From NCBI RefSeq assembly GCF_001427785.1, contig NZ_LMHM01000010.1:1-36574 (forward strand): a stretch of 36,574 bases of DNA. Reading direction: 5' to 3'. The notes beneath the pieces are model-generated. The model was given only the letters and a program-made list of their open reading frames with translations, was not told the DNA's origin and searched no databases. Position 1 is the stretch's first letter. Every line of letters begins with the position of its first letter. Source of the stretch: Lysobacter sp. Root690. GTDB taxonomy: Bacteria > Pseudomonadota > Gammaproteobacteria > Xanthomonadales > Xanthomonadaceae. Positions 16,233-27,600 of the stretch are shown here, in pieces. The position numbers were made by a program, and so were the translations under genes.

Positions 16233-17879
16233 TCAATTCGCCGCCGCCGCCGCCTGCACGCGCGCGGCCAATTCGCTCAGCCCGGGCGCGCCCGGATCCA
16301 GCCGCCGCGCCGAGTCCAGCGCGCTGCGCGCGGCGTGCAGTTCGCCGGCGCCCAGGCGCTCGTCGCCGACCGCGATCCAGCGTTGCGCCAGTCGCGTCGC
16401 CGCTTCGCGCACCGGCGCGCTCGCGCCTTCCAACGCGCGCCGCGCATCCAGGCATCCGCTCGCGCGCACCAATCGATTGCCGCTGAGCTCGGTTTCGAAA
16501 CAGCGCCTGGCCGCCGGCAGCAGGCGCGCCGCGGCGGCGCGCACCGCCGGGTCCTGCGGCGCGATCGCCTGCGCCGCGCGCAATTTGTCGTAGGCGCTGT
16601 CGCCCGGCGGGGTCAGCAGATCGCCGCGCTGTTCGGCCGCCGCGGCTTCGTTGAGCAGACGCCGCAGCGACTGGCGCCGCGCCAGCGGCGGTTCCTGATC
16701 GAAACGCTTGCGCGATTCGCGCGCGCGGTCCAGATGCTGATGCGCCAAGGTCACCGCGGGCGCATCCACCGCGAGTTCGCGCGCCCGCTCCAGCTCGGCC
16801 TGCGCATCGGCGAAACGGAAATCGGCGGCGTAGCGCTCGCTGAGCGCGGCATGCGCGTTGGCGACGGCGATCAGGCCGCGCCGCGCGGCTTCGTCGCCGG
16901 GCTGGATCGCCAGCAGGTCGAGGTAGGCCTCCGCCGCACGATCGAGGCGTTGCCGGCGCAACGCCTGATCGGCATCGCGGCGGCGTTGTTCGACATGGCG
17001 CTCGAGCACGCTCAAGGCATCGGGCAGATCGGCGTGGCCGGGATCGGCCGCCTGCACCCGCGCGATGCCCTGCGCGCCGCGCGCGAGCTCGCCGCGTTCC
17101 AGCGCCTGCCGCGCCTGTTGCAACAGGTCGGCCAGGGTGTCGTCGCGGCCTTCCAGCGCGTCGTTGCGTTGCGGCTGCAGTTCCAGCACCCGCAGGTACA
17201 GCGGCAAGGCCGCGTCGGGCGCGCCGTCGAGCCGGCCCTGCGCGCGCGCGTTAGCGGCCTGCGCGACCAGCCGGTCCAAGCCCGCATGCGCCGCCTCGCG
17301 TTCGCGCAGCCGCCGCGCCAGCGCTTCGACCTGATCGCGCGGCGTCGCCAATTCGCGCGCCAGCTCCAGCCGTTCGCGGGCGAAATCGAAATGGCCGCCG
17401 TCGATCGCCTGACGCGCCTGCACCAGCGCCATCGCCCCGACCCGGGTCAGTCCCTGGCGCGCATCGCCGCGATCGGGGTCCAGCGCCAGCGCCGCCTCGT
17501 ACAGCTCGCGCGCGCCGTGGCCGTCGGGGGAAGTCAACTTGCCCTCGGACAGCGCCACGCCGGCCTGCTGGCGCAGGGCCTGCAGGCGGGTTTCGGGCCA
17601 GAGCCAGTCGGACAGGGGTTGGCGCAGGGGGATCAGGGCGATCAGGACAAGCGCCAGCAATGGCAAGCCGATCCGCAGCCCGAAACGACGACGAGTCCGC
17701 GCGCGCTGGTCGGCCGCGTGCTTGTCGACTATGTGTTGCGGCGCATCCTCGAAGCGCAACCGATCCCAGTCGCCGACAGGCTCGATCCGCCCGTCTGGCG
17801 CCGGGTACGGGCGATCGGAACCGGATTGGGACGGCGGGGCGGGATTCACTGCGACAGCATAGCGCTGGCGCAGTGACAA
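16233..17879 (-). CDS. Membrane-anchored TPR-like protein of unknown function
   Basis: This is about 548 residues. A hydrophilic N-terminal part (residues 1-65, ending in RARTRRR) is followed by one transmembrane helix at about 70-86 (IGLPLLALVLIALIPL). The rest is a long, almost purely helical Ala/Arg/Leu-rich region with TPR-like units (for example GARELYEAALALDPDRGDA and AAEAYLDLLAIQPGDEAA), expected in the periplasm by the positive-inside rule. A Cys pair near the C-terminal third could form a disulfide. The start is uncertain: 17879 is a TTG, and a GTG at 17849 would remove 10 residues; neither has a good ribosome-binding site. It lies 91 bases after the putative immunity gene on the same strand. 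I do not recognise the family. Confidence 0.72.
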   Translation of the reverse strand: MSLRQRYAVAVNPAPPSQSGSDRPYPAPDGRIEPVGDWDRLRFEDAPQHIVDKHAADQRARTRRRFGLRIGLPLLALVLIALIPLRQPLSDWLWPETRLQALRQQAGVALSEGKLTSPDGHGARELYEAALALDPDRGDARQGLTRVGAMALVQARQAIDGGHFDFARERLELARELATPRDQVEALARRLREREAAHAGLDRLVAQAANARAQGRLDGAPDAALPLYLRVLELQPQRNDALEGRDDTLADLLQQARQALERGELARGAQGIARVQAADPGHADLPDALSVLERHVEQRRRDADQALRRQRLDRAAEAYLDLLAIQPGDEAARRGLIAVANAHAALSERYAADFRFADAQAELERARELAVDAPAVTLAHQHLDRARESRKRFDQEPPLARRQSLRRLLNEAAAAEQRGDLLTPPGDSAYDKLRAAQAIAPQDPAVRAAAARLLPAARRCFETELSGNRLVRASGCLDARRALEGASAPVREAATRLAQRWIAVGDERLGAGELHAARSALDSARRLDPGAPGLSELAARVQAAAAAN

Positions 17880-17970
17880 CGGTCTGTCTGCTCACACGCT
17901 GCGGGTCGTGCAGCAAGCATGTCGACTCAAACGCACTCCCGCGCCGCATCATCCAGGTTGCAGCCTTGGG

Positions 17971-18246
17971 TCAAGATGCGCGGCAAAGTTCGTAGAGTCG
18001 GACCCTCAACTCATCGAACTCGTTGTTTTCGCGAGGCAAAGGCTGATGATCCTTGTAGAGAACAAGATCGTTCAGCGAGCCCATGCCTCCATACATCGCC
18101 AGGATCCGCGCCTTGGTCAACTCCGGCGTCGCCGCAAGATCCTCGCGATGCCTTTCCAGCGCGCTTGCCCAGTCGGTCTGCGCGGCCAGTTCGAGCAAGT
18201 CGGCCATCCGGCTCAACAGTGCTTGTATTTGCTGAAGCTCGGTCAT
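17971..18246 (-). CDS. Small cytoplasmic protein, probable immunity protein for the giant RHS-type toxin
   Basis: This 91-residue protein has no signal peptide and is helical, acidic in the middle, with a conserved-looking GGMGSLNDLVL segment near residues 52-62. I recall that segment from small proteins encoded beside polymorphic toxins (possibly the DUF6966 family, from memory). Its ATG (18246-18244) overlaps the TGA of the giant gene in an ATGA junction, so it is made from the same transcript by translational coupling, as toxin-immunity pairs usually are. Base composition is low for this genome (30 of 60 bases G+C in 18001-18060). An in-frame extension to 18291 would overlap the giant gene by 49 bases and is unlikely. 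The immunity role is inferred from position, size and composition. Confidence 0.78.
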   Translation of the reverse strand: MTELQQIQALLSRMADLLELAAQTDWASALERHREDLAATPELTKARILAMYGGMGSLNDLVLYKDHQPLPRENNEFDELRVRLYELCRAS

Positions 18247-18625
18247 TTTAGAGGCTTCCACTCGATGACTTGAACGCCGTCGATCTGCCAAGGCTTTCGC
18301 ACCACGATCTGCTGGGTGCCACCTACGTAAAACCCACCCTGGGTTCCCACCTCGCCGACATACACCTCGGTTCCGGCGGGAATCTTAACCGCGAACACCG
18401 TATCGATCGGGGATTTTCCGCCGCCCGGCCATTCCGGCAGCACCGCCTTGTCGATGCGCGTCTGCAGCACGCCCAATGGAGATTCCCGGCTGAAATACTG
18501 ACCTAACGGCTGACTCTCGGTCCCGGCGCGATACAGCACGGTGTCTTGGTCGAGCACCACCGTCTTGTACCGGCCTCCCGCGAAGGTTCCGGCCATTCCG
18601 TCGTCCAAGGGCCCGGGATTGATCG
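18243..18625 (-). other. Candidate C-terminal toxin module of the giant protein
   Basis: This encodes about residues 4540-4665, after a Pro/Gly boundary (NPGPLDDGMAG). It reads as a compact beta-rich domain: YKTVVLDQDTVLYRAG, GQYFSRESPLG, TVFAVKIPAGTEVYVGEVG, GGFYVGGTQQIVVRKPW. The order of an Arg-bearing strand, a Ser-bearing strand and a Glu-bearing strand is reminiscent of ADP-ribosyltransferase-like or TNT-type NAD-targeting toxins. That is pattern memory and is not proven. G+C is lower here (32 of 60 in 18601-18660) than in the YD body (40 of 60 in 28021-28080). Confidence 0.5.
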
Positions 18626-21600
18626 CAGAGTAGTTACCGGTTTGCTTGCCTAATCTACTGCTCGGAATGTCCTGACGCCCCACCTTTGCACGCGATCCCA
18701 ACCGCACTGGGCCACGCGAGGCCGGCATGCGCGACGTGTACAGATCGAGCACGATGGCGCCGGCCTGAAGCGCGGCGCCTACACGTGTTTCGTTACCGCC
18801 CACCGCACGGGTCAACAGAGCGGGCAGCGCGAAAACGCCTAACAAGCTGATGCCGATATCATTGGCGAAACCACGCCGCATTTCCATTTCCGCCGCGCTG
18901 GCCGCCGCAACCGGCAGCGGCGTATCACCCATGTAATAGCGATTGAATGTATTCAAGCTGAGCCGCAACGCCGCGGCCTCTTTAGCCGGAAGTTCGATCT
19001 CGCCGGCGTCGTAGGCCATCAAGCGAACGTAATAGTCCTGCACCCGCTCCAGTGGAATGAATTCCGGGGCCTGCTCGAACTCAGCCATATCGCGCTTGGC
19101 ATCGGTCAGTTCCTCGGGCTCGCCGACGCGGCCGCGATGATCCCCCAGATACCAACCCGCGCGCTCCATCGGACCGGCATCGCGCTGGCGCTGAAGTTGC
19201 TTGGCAAGATTGTCCCGCACGATGCTGTCGTCCTTGTAAAAACCCGGATTGGCATCGATCGGCCGCGAATCCACGATCAGATCGACATCGCCGACCGCGA
19301 CCACGCCGCCGCCCGACGCCGAAACGGCCATGCTCGCGAACGACGCCGCGGCCAAGCGCCCGCGCCCGGCCACTACCGAATACAGATTCGACTCGGTCGC
19401 GGCGAAATTCCGGCTCGACCATTGCAACGCATTCGCGCGCGCATCGGCCCGCAATCCGATCGCGGCCGACAAGCGCATGTCCGCGGACGCCGCCAGCCCG
19501 GCGAACTGCCGATCCAGGTCGGCGCCGACACTCAAGCCGGTATCGCGCTCGATCTCCATATCCAGGCGGCGTTGCATCACCGCCATCGATCTGGACATTC
19601 TCGCTTCGAGCGTCTTCGCGCCATCGCCAGCGCCTTTGGCGACCCAGTTGCCCAGGGCATTGCCGAACGCATCCAGCGCGATCGAGCCGTAGTCGCCTCC
19701 GCCGGCCATGCCGAACGCCTGGCGCACATGCAGACTGACCACACCCTCGGTCAGATTCGCGCCGAACCCGACCGCGAAGCCATCGCCTTCGAAACCCAGC
19801 GCGCCGTTGATCTTGCTCGACACCGCGCTGCTGACCGCGCTGGCCGCGAGATTGCGCCAACTGAAAGCGACGTTGAGTCCGGCGGCCTTCTGGCCGACGT
19901 AGTTCGCGGCCGAACCGATCGCGGCCATGGCGACGTTGCCGTAATCAGCGCCGGCAAGCGCGCGGCCGAACGAACTCGCGCCGACACCCGCGGTGATCGC
20001 GCCGGTAATCGCCCCGGCGGCCACGTTGCGCCAGCTGAAACTGCTCACTCCCATCAGACTGCCGACCGCCTGGCTGGCCAGGCTTCCGGCCGCGCCGGCC
20101 ACCGCGCCGGCCGCGATCGCCGTGCCGGTGCCGACCGTCGCGGTCGTCGCCGCGGCGGTTGTCGCGGCCGCCGTCGCCGTCGCCGTGCCGGCGGTGGCAC
20201 CCGCGCCCGCGACCGCCGCCGAGGCAGGCCCGGTCATCGCACCGTAGGTCACCACCGAGACCACCACCGCCACCACCACCATCAACACCATCGCCACGGC
20301 GTTGCAGTGTTGCTTCGGCGGCGGGGTCACGATCGGCAGGCCGGGCGTGGTCGATCCGATCGCGGCGCCGGGGTCGTAGGGCTTGAAGGTCGAGGCGTCG
20401 TTGCGGCTGACGGTGATGTCGGGCGCGATCAATTGCGAGCCCGCGGCCAGTTCCTGATCGGGATCGCCCAGGCCGTTGGCGTCGGCGAGCACGTACCACA
20501 GTTGCTCGGTGCCGTAGATCCGCTGCGCCAACGTGCGCAGCCGTTCTCCGGCCTGGACCACGACGGTGTCGCCGCCGGCCGAGTAATAGCCGCGTCCGCC
20601 GAGGGTCTGGATCTGCCGCGAGCTGGCGGTGAAACCCTCGCGCAGTTCGGCCTGCTGTTCGCCGGCGGCGTGGATCAGCAAGTAGTTGCCCGGGCCGTAC
20701 ACCATGTCCTGCACGAACGTCTCGCCGCTCATCGTGCCTTCGCGGCGGCTGCTGACACGGCCGTCGCCGTTGTAGGCGTAGTAACGCATGCGGTCGTCGA
20801 TCGCGCCGCTGGTCAGCGGGGTCTGCTCGCGTTGCGATTGCAGGCGGCCGTAGTTGTCGTAAGTCAGGCGATTGGTGGTCGCCTGTTGATTGGGTGCGTT
20901 GCCGCTGCCCTGCACCTGGATCTGTTGGTAGCTGTCCCAGCCGGCGTAACTGAAATTGTAAGTAGCGGTGTAGACGGGACCATTGACCTGGCCGTTCGAG
21001 CTCAGGTAGCGGTATCGGGTCAGGCGCCCGGCCAGGTCATAGCCGGTGGCGCGAGTGTCGCCGTCGCCAAGGCGGTACTCGGTGCGGTTCTTGAAAACGT
21101 TGAGCACGGACAGATCGGTGGCCTGGCGCCCGTTCTGGTTGTGGTTGTTGGCTTCCACCACCCAGTTGCCGGCGTCGTCGATGCGGCCGACGCTCTTCTG
21201 CCACATCAACCGCCCGTCGATGTCGTAGGCATACGTCTCCGCGGACGCCAGCCAACCGCCGTAGTTGATCGTCACGCCCGGCTCGGGGGTGCCCGCGCCC
21301 GGCGTGAACTCGGACGCATTGCTGTAGTAATTCCGCATCTCGGTGACGCGATTGTTGGCGTCGTAGATGAAGACCTTGCGCACGCCCTGATAGTTGGCGG
21401 TGCCGCCGTTGATGATTTCCTCGTAGAACTCGATGGTGCGGTTGCCGCGCAGGTCGAACGCCGAGCGCTCTATCCACAGCAGGTCGTTGCCGCCGATCGG
21501 ATTGGCGCGCCGGTTCATGCGCGCGACGATGTGGCCGGCGGCGTCGTACTGCAGTTCGTACGACTCCTGGTCGTAGCGCAGCAACTGGATCTGGCCGTTG

Positions 21601-24600
21601 ACCAGGGCGCCGTTATTGATCTTGATCCGATTCTCGGCGTCGTAGGTGTACCAGTACTCCTTGGTCTCGACCGGCACCAGCGCTTCGATTTCGTCGATGC
21701 CCGGATCGGTATCGCCGGCGGGTTCGCCCTTGCCGGGTTCGGTCTTGTCGGGCTCGGTCCTGCACGGTTCGATCTGATCGGATTCGACAAGCTCGGCGAT
21801 CTGGTTCGCCGGCGGCGAGCCCATGTCGAAGCGGAACGCCACGCCCTCGTCGTCGCCGACCGAAGCGATGCGCGCATGCGCGTCTTCCAGTTGCACCTCC
21901 AGGGTCAGCGTCGCGATACCGCCGCGCCCGTCGTTGGCCTCGAACTGCAGTTGATACGTACCAAGCGCCGCGTAGGCGCCGTTGTTGGCGCTGAAGACGT
22001 GCTCGCCGGTCTGCGAGTCGGTCGAGTAGCCGAACCACGCCGGCCTGTTGATCACCCGATAGGTCATCGGGTTGCCGTCGGGATCGGTGAACAGGTTCGC
22101 CGGCAGCCGGATCGGGTCCGGCCGCGGATTGTCGCGCGGATAGACCGGGAACCACAGCGACTCCGACACCACGCTGGCCTGCGGCGGATGGTTCACCGAG
22201 GTGGCCGCGACATTGATCTGGAAACTGGCGGTGGTCGACCCCTGGTACGGATCACGCGCGACCACGGTGACGGTGTAGTTGCCGGTCGCCAACGGCGTGC
22301 CGCCGATGCTGCGGCTGCCGGCCGTGAAACTCAGGCCCGGCGGCAAACCCGCAACCTCATAGCTCACTGCATCGTTTTCAGCGTCGCGAAACTCGGGCAG
22401 CACGTAGTTCCAGGCCAGATTGATCGTGGCCTGCGGCGGCGCGAATGCCGGCGTCTGCGGCGCGGTGTTGTCGCGCACTCTCAGGCCGAAATGCTTGGTC
22501 GTCACCCCGCCACGACCGTCGTCGGCGATGTAGGACACATCGTAAAGTCCGACCGCGACTCCGCCGGTCTGGCGCAACTGGCGCGTGGCCGGATCGAAGC
22601 TCACGCCCGCGGGCAGGTTCTGCACCCGGTAATTCAACACCGCGTCGTCGGAATCGGTGAACGGCGGCAATGGCGGCAGCGCGGTGCCGGCGCCGCGGAT
22701 CAGCACCTGGGTGTCGATCGTCGCCGGCGCCTGCGGATCGAGGTTGTAGCGACGCATCGTGATCGTCAGCGTCGCCTGCTTGACGTGGTTGTTCTCGTCG
22801 GTCGCGGTGAACACCACTTGATACACCGTGCCTTCGGCGACATCGGCCGGCGCGCGGCCGCTCAGGCGCAACTGCGGCTGGCCCTGCTCGGTCGACCGCA
22901 GGAAGCTGAAACCCTGCGGCATGCCGCTGGCGGTGATGCTCAGCCGATCGTTGTCGGCATCGAAGAACACCTGCGACAGCGGCATCATCCAGCTGAAGTC
23001 GCGACCGATGGTGGCCGAGCGCGCAGGCAGCACGTCCGGACCGGTCGGGCCGGTGTTCTGCACGACCTCGATCGACACGGCCTTGACCACCGACGCGCCG
23101 CGTTGATCGGTCGCGCGCAGGTACACGGTGTGGACGCCCGCGGTATCGGGCGTGCGCGTGCTGCGCAGACGCACCACGCCGCTGCCGTCGACGAACACCT
23201 GCAGCCAACTCGCCGCGGGCTGCACGCTGTCCACGCTCAAGCCGAGCAGATCGCCCACGTCGGGATCGCTGAAGTAATCGCTGGCCAGCAGATCGCGACT
23301 CCAGGCCTGCGCGGTCTTGGCCCGCACGACCTCGGTGCCCGGATTCAACAGCACCGGCGGCTTGTTCGCGCTTACCGACAAGGTGAAGGTGGTGGCGATG
23401 CTGCGGGTGGGATCGCCGTTTTCCTTGGCGACCAGACGCACCTGGAACTGCTGATCGACCACGGACAGGTCCGGCGTACCGACGAAGCGGATCACGCCAT
23501 TGGCTTGCTGGGTGACGCTGAGCCACTGCGGCCACGGCTGCCCATCGAGGCGGCCGATCTCCAGCGTCAGCGGGTCCTGCTCGGCGTCGCGGAACACCTC
23601 GCTGAACAGCACGGTGAACTCAGAACGCTGCCCTTTTCGCAGCGAACGCGGCGGCGGCTGTTGCGCCACCACGGGCAAGGTGTTGTTGCTCGATACGCCG
23701 CTGGCATTCGCACCATAACCCGCGCTGGCCTTGACGCTGCGGCGGTTGCCGACCGCATCGTAGCTGTAGCTCAGATCGAATACGCGCTTGAGCACCTGGC
23801 CCGAGGCGACCGCGACTTCTTCGGTGTAAACGCGCTGGATGCGGTTGTGACTGTCGTACAGGGTGCGGGTGATGCTGCGCTTCAGGCGCGCGGAAGGAAC
23901 GTCGTAGACCGTCGCGTCTTCGAGCGTGCGGTTGCCGGCCGCGTCGTATTCGTAACGGTAAGTCGCGCCCTGCGCGCCCTGCTCGACCACCTGCTTGACC
24001 CGCCCGTCGGGGAAATACGTGGTATCGCGGGTGGCGTTGCCGGCGCCGATCGGGCCGCCGCTCTGGGTGTCCTGGATCAACTGGCCGGTGAGCGTGTCGT
24101 AGGCGTAGCCGAAATCGCGCCCGCCCAGGTTCTTGTGATCCTGGGAACGGCCGTGGATGTCGTAGACCCAAGTCATCGCGTTGACGCCGTCGAATTCGCG
24201 GATCTTGTGGCCCTGGGTGTCGTACTCGAACGTGCTGACCGCGCCGCTGGCGCTTTGCGAACGCACCACCAGGCCGCGGCTGTCGTACTGGTAACGCACC
24301 AGATTGTTCATCGCATCAAAGACGCCGATGCGATCGCCGTTCTGGTTGAGCTCGTAGCGTTGCAGGCCGGCGCGCGCGCGGCCAATGCCGTTGCTATTTG
24401 GCAGGTAATCGCCGATTTCGACCACCCGGCCGAGCGCGTCGAAATCCTTGTAGGTCAGATAGCCCATCGGGTTCTGGGTGATGCGCTGGTTGCCGAGCGC
24501 ATCGAAGGCGAAGGCGGTCGTCTGGCCCAGGCCGTCCTTGGACTTGATCATGCGGCCTACGTCGTCGTACACGTTGACGCGGGTATTGCCGTTGGCATCG

Positions 24601-27600
24601 CGGGTCGCGACCAGGCGGCCCAGCGCGTCGTAGAACCACTGATTGACCGGGCGCAGCCACTGCCGCGCGCCGCTCTCGGAAACCACCTCGACCAGCGGTC
24701 GTTCGTCGCGGGTGACCTGATTGGCCTCGTTGTAGCGGTAATCGGTGCGCAAGCCGCGCACGTCGACGAGCTGCAACACATTGCCCCAACGATCGAGCTG
24801 CCGGGTCGTGCTCGCCGTCTGCGCGGTCGAGACACCGTGCGGCGGCAGGCGTGTCGCGATCACCCGGCCCAGGCGATCGAGCGTATCCACGCTCACCGCT
24901 TCGAACGCATCGCTGCCGCTGCGCCGCCACTGCGTCTGGCGAACGCGCTGACCGGCCAGGTTGTAGCCGTAACCGCGGGTCGCGCCCGTCTCATTGTCGC
25001 TGACCATGCGCCCGGCCGCATCGTAGCCGTAAGCCAGCAGGCCGCTCACGCCGGCGTGGCTCTTGTTGAGGATTTCGCCGAAGCTGTTATAGATCACGCT
25101 CTCCGCCAGATCGGTGGCGAGCACCACCGTGCCGGTCTGATCCGTGCGCACTCGACTGGCGCCGGTCTGACGGCCGGCCAGGTCGTAATCGTAGTGATCG
25201 CGCACGCGCACGACGACGCCGGACGGATCGGTCCTGAGTTGCGACCAGCGGTCCACGATCCGGTCGGCGGCGTCGTAGAGGATGTAGCTGCGCTGTTCGT
25301 TGCCGCCCGCGAGGCCGGCGAATACGGTAATGGCGCGGCCCTGGCCGTCGTAACGCACGCGTTCGACCTGATCGCGCTGGTCGTCGGCGACCGCGGTGCC
25401 CGCGCGCAGGCCGTTGGCGTAGCGGCGGGTCTCGATGACGTTTCCGAACGCGTCGTAACGCATCTGGGTGTACGGCGAAACCCATTCGTACAGCGTGCCC
25501 ACGCTCAAGTCGGCGCCGTTGAGCAACTGGTTGCCGGCATTGGCGGCGAGCACGTCGCGGGCCGGCTCGGTCAGGCTGATCGCGCGGCCGAGCGCGTCGT
25601 ACAGCGTGGTGGTCACGCCGGTGGCGTTGCTCAGCCGGGTCAAGCGGTCGCGACCGTCGTACTCGAACTGGCTCATCACCTCGCTGACGCCGCTGGCGCC
25701 CTGGCTGTCGGCGAAATGGCGCTGCATGTATTCGCGGTACTTGCGTCCGAGCGTGTCGTATTCCCAATGGGTGATGCGGTCGAAGCCGATGATCTCGTCG
25801 CCGCTCGCGGGCAAGCCCGGCTGGGTGGCGGTGCTCAGGCCCGAGATCGCGATCGCGCGCGCGTACTCGATGCTGCGCTTGAGTTCGCCGGTCGGGTAAT
25901 ACTCGTTGCGGGTGACGTAGCCTTCCGCATCCACGCTCAACACAAGGCGACCGAGGTCGTCGTAATAGAAATAGCTGTCGGCCCAGCGCGCATCGGCCTG
26001 ATCGCGGGTGCCTTGCAGCAATTGCGATTGCTTGACCTTCTGGCCGTAGCCGTCGTACTCGTACAGCGTGGTCGGAATGCCGTTCGCGACGCCGCCGTCG
26101 TCGCGGTAGTAGTTGACCGGCCCCTGCTGCACCCGCGCCACCAATCCGCGCTTGTCGTAGAAGGTGCTGATGGAACGGTCCTGGACCGTGTCGTAGACGA
26201 TGGCGTTGAGCGACTGCGCGTAGCCGATGGCGTTGCCCGCCGACCAGCCGGGCAAGGCGCCGAAATTGAGCGCATGGGCGCGGCGATACAACTTGGCCTG
26301 TTCGCCGAAAACGGTGTACTCGTATTCGGTGACGTAACCGGCCGCGTCGATGTCCAGGTACAACTGGCCGAAATCGTCATAGACCTTGTAGCTGTAGCGG
26401 CCGGACACGTCCTTGTTGACCACCGCGCGGCCGAGGCTGTCGTAGACGACCTCGGTCGTGGGCGGCGTGCCGCTGACATCCAGCACGCCGGTGAGCGGAT
26501 CGATGCGGCCGGCGATCGGGAAGATCGTGCGGTTCTGCCGCCCGGCCGCGTCGTACTCGTAGCGGGTCACGCGCGCCTGCGCGGTGCCGTCGTCCTCGCT
26601 GCGCGAGATCACCTGGCCGAGCGCGTTGTAGTTCGTGCGGGTCACGATCGAACGGTTCTGTAGGGTCATCGCGCCGTTGGCGTCGATCGTCCACACGTCC
26701 ACCCGCGGACTGGTCTCGGTGATGCGGCGGCCAGCGCCGTCATAGCCGTAGGTCCACACCCGCCCGTTCTTGTCGAGCAGTTCGATCAGCAGGCCGGAGG
26801 CGTCGTAGGTGTAGCGCTCGACCTGATCGGCGGCGTCGGTGACCCGCTCGACCCGGCCGGCGTTGTCGTAGCGGGTGACGGTCATGCGCTGGCGCATGCC
26901 GGCGACCGCCGCCGCGAGCGCGGCCTCGGTCATCGGCGTGGCCGCCGCGATCAGGCCCTCGTACTGCCGCACCACGGTCGCCCGCCCGGCCTCGTCGTAC
27001 TCGCGCGCGACCACCGCGCCGGCATCGTCGACGGTGTAACGCGCGCGTCCGGCCTGGTCGTAGACATAGCGTGTCTGGCGCAGATTACCGGTGCCGCCGG
27101 CGATGCCGAGCGCGGTGGTCACCGCGGCTTCGGTGAGCGCGGTGCTGAGCGGGATACGCACGCCGTACAGGTTTTCGGCGATGACGCGGCCGCTGTCGTC
27201 GAAGCGGCGTTCGCTGACCGTCGCCGTGCTCGCACTGTCCTGCATCAGGGTGTAACGCTCGCGGCCGGCGGCGTCGTAGACATGCCGGACCATGCGCGCG
27301 TCGCTGGAGACGATCAGCGCGGCGATGTCCTGCGGCGGCACGGTGCCCGCGCGCAAACGCTGGCGCAATGCCTCGTTGATCGCGATGGCGCTGGAGTAAC
27401 TCAACTCCGAGGCCAGGCGTCCGGCCACGTCATAACGGCTGTCGTTGATGCGGCCCTGCAGGTCGATGCGGTAACGCACCCGGCCGTCGCCGTCGTAGAC
27501 GACGTAAGTACCCTGATCGCCGGCCTGCTCGATGCTCAGAGCGTTCAACTGCGCGAGCGTGGTCGCATCGGTGAGCCCGGCCGGCGCGGTCGCTTCCAGA

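Noticed and set aside
19137-26663. A 2508-codon open frame on the plus strand, antisense to the giant RHS-type gene
   Set aside because: The composition is Ala/Arg/Gly/His/Asp-rich with no domain. It is the mirror frame of a highly repetitive high-GC gene, where stop codons are rare. The minus-strand frame has clear YD, Ig and LysM domains.
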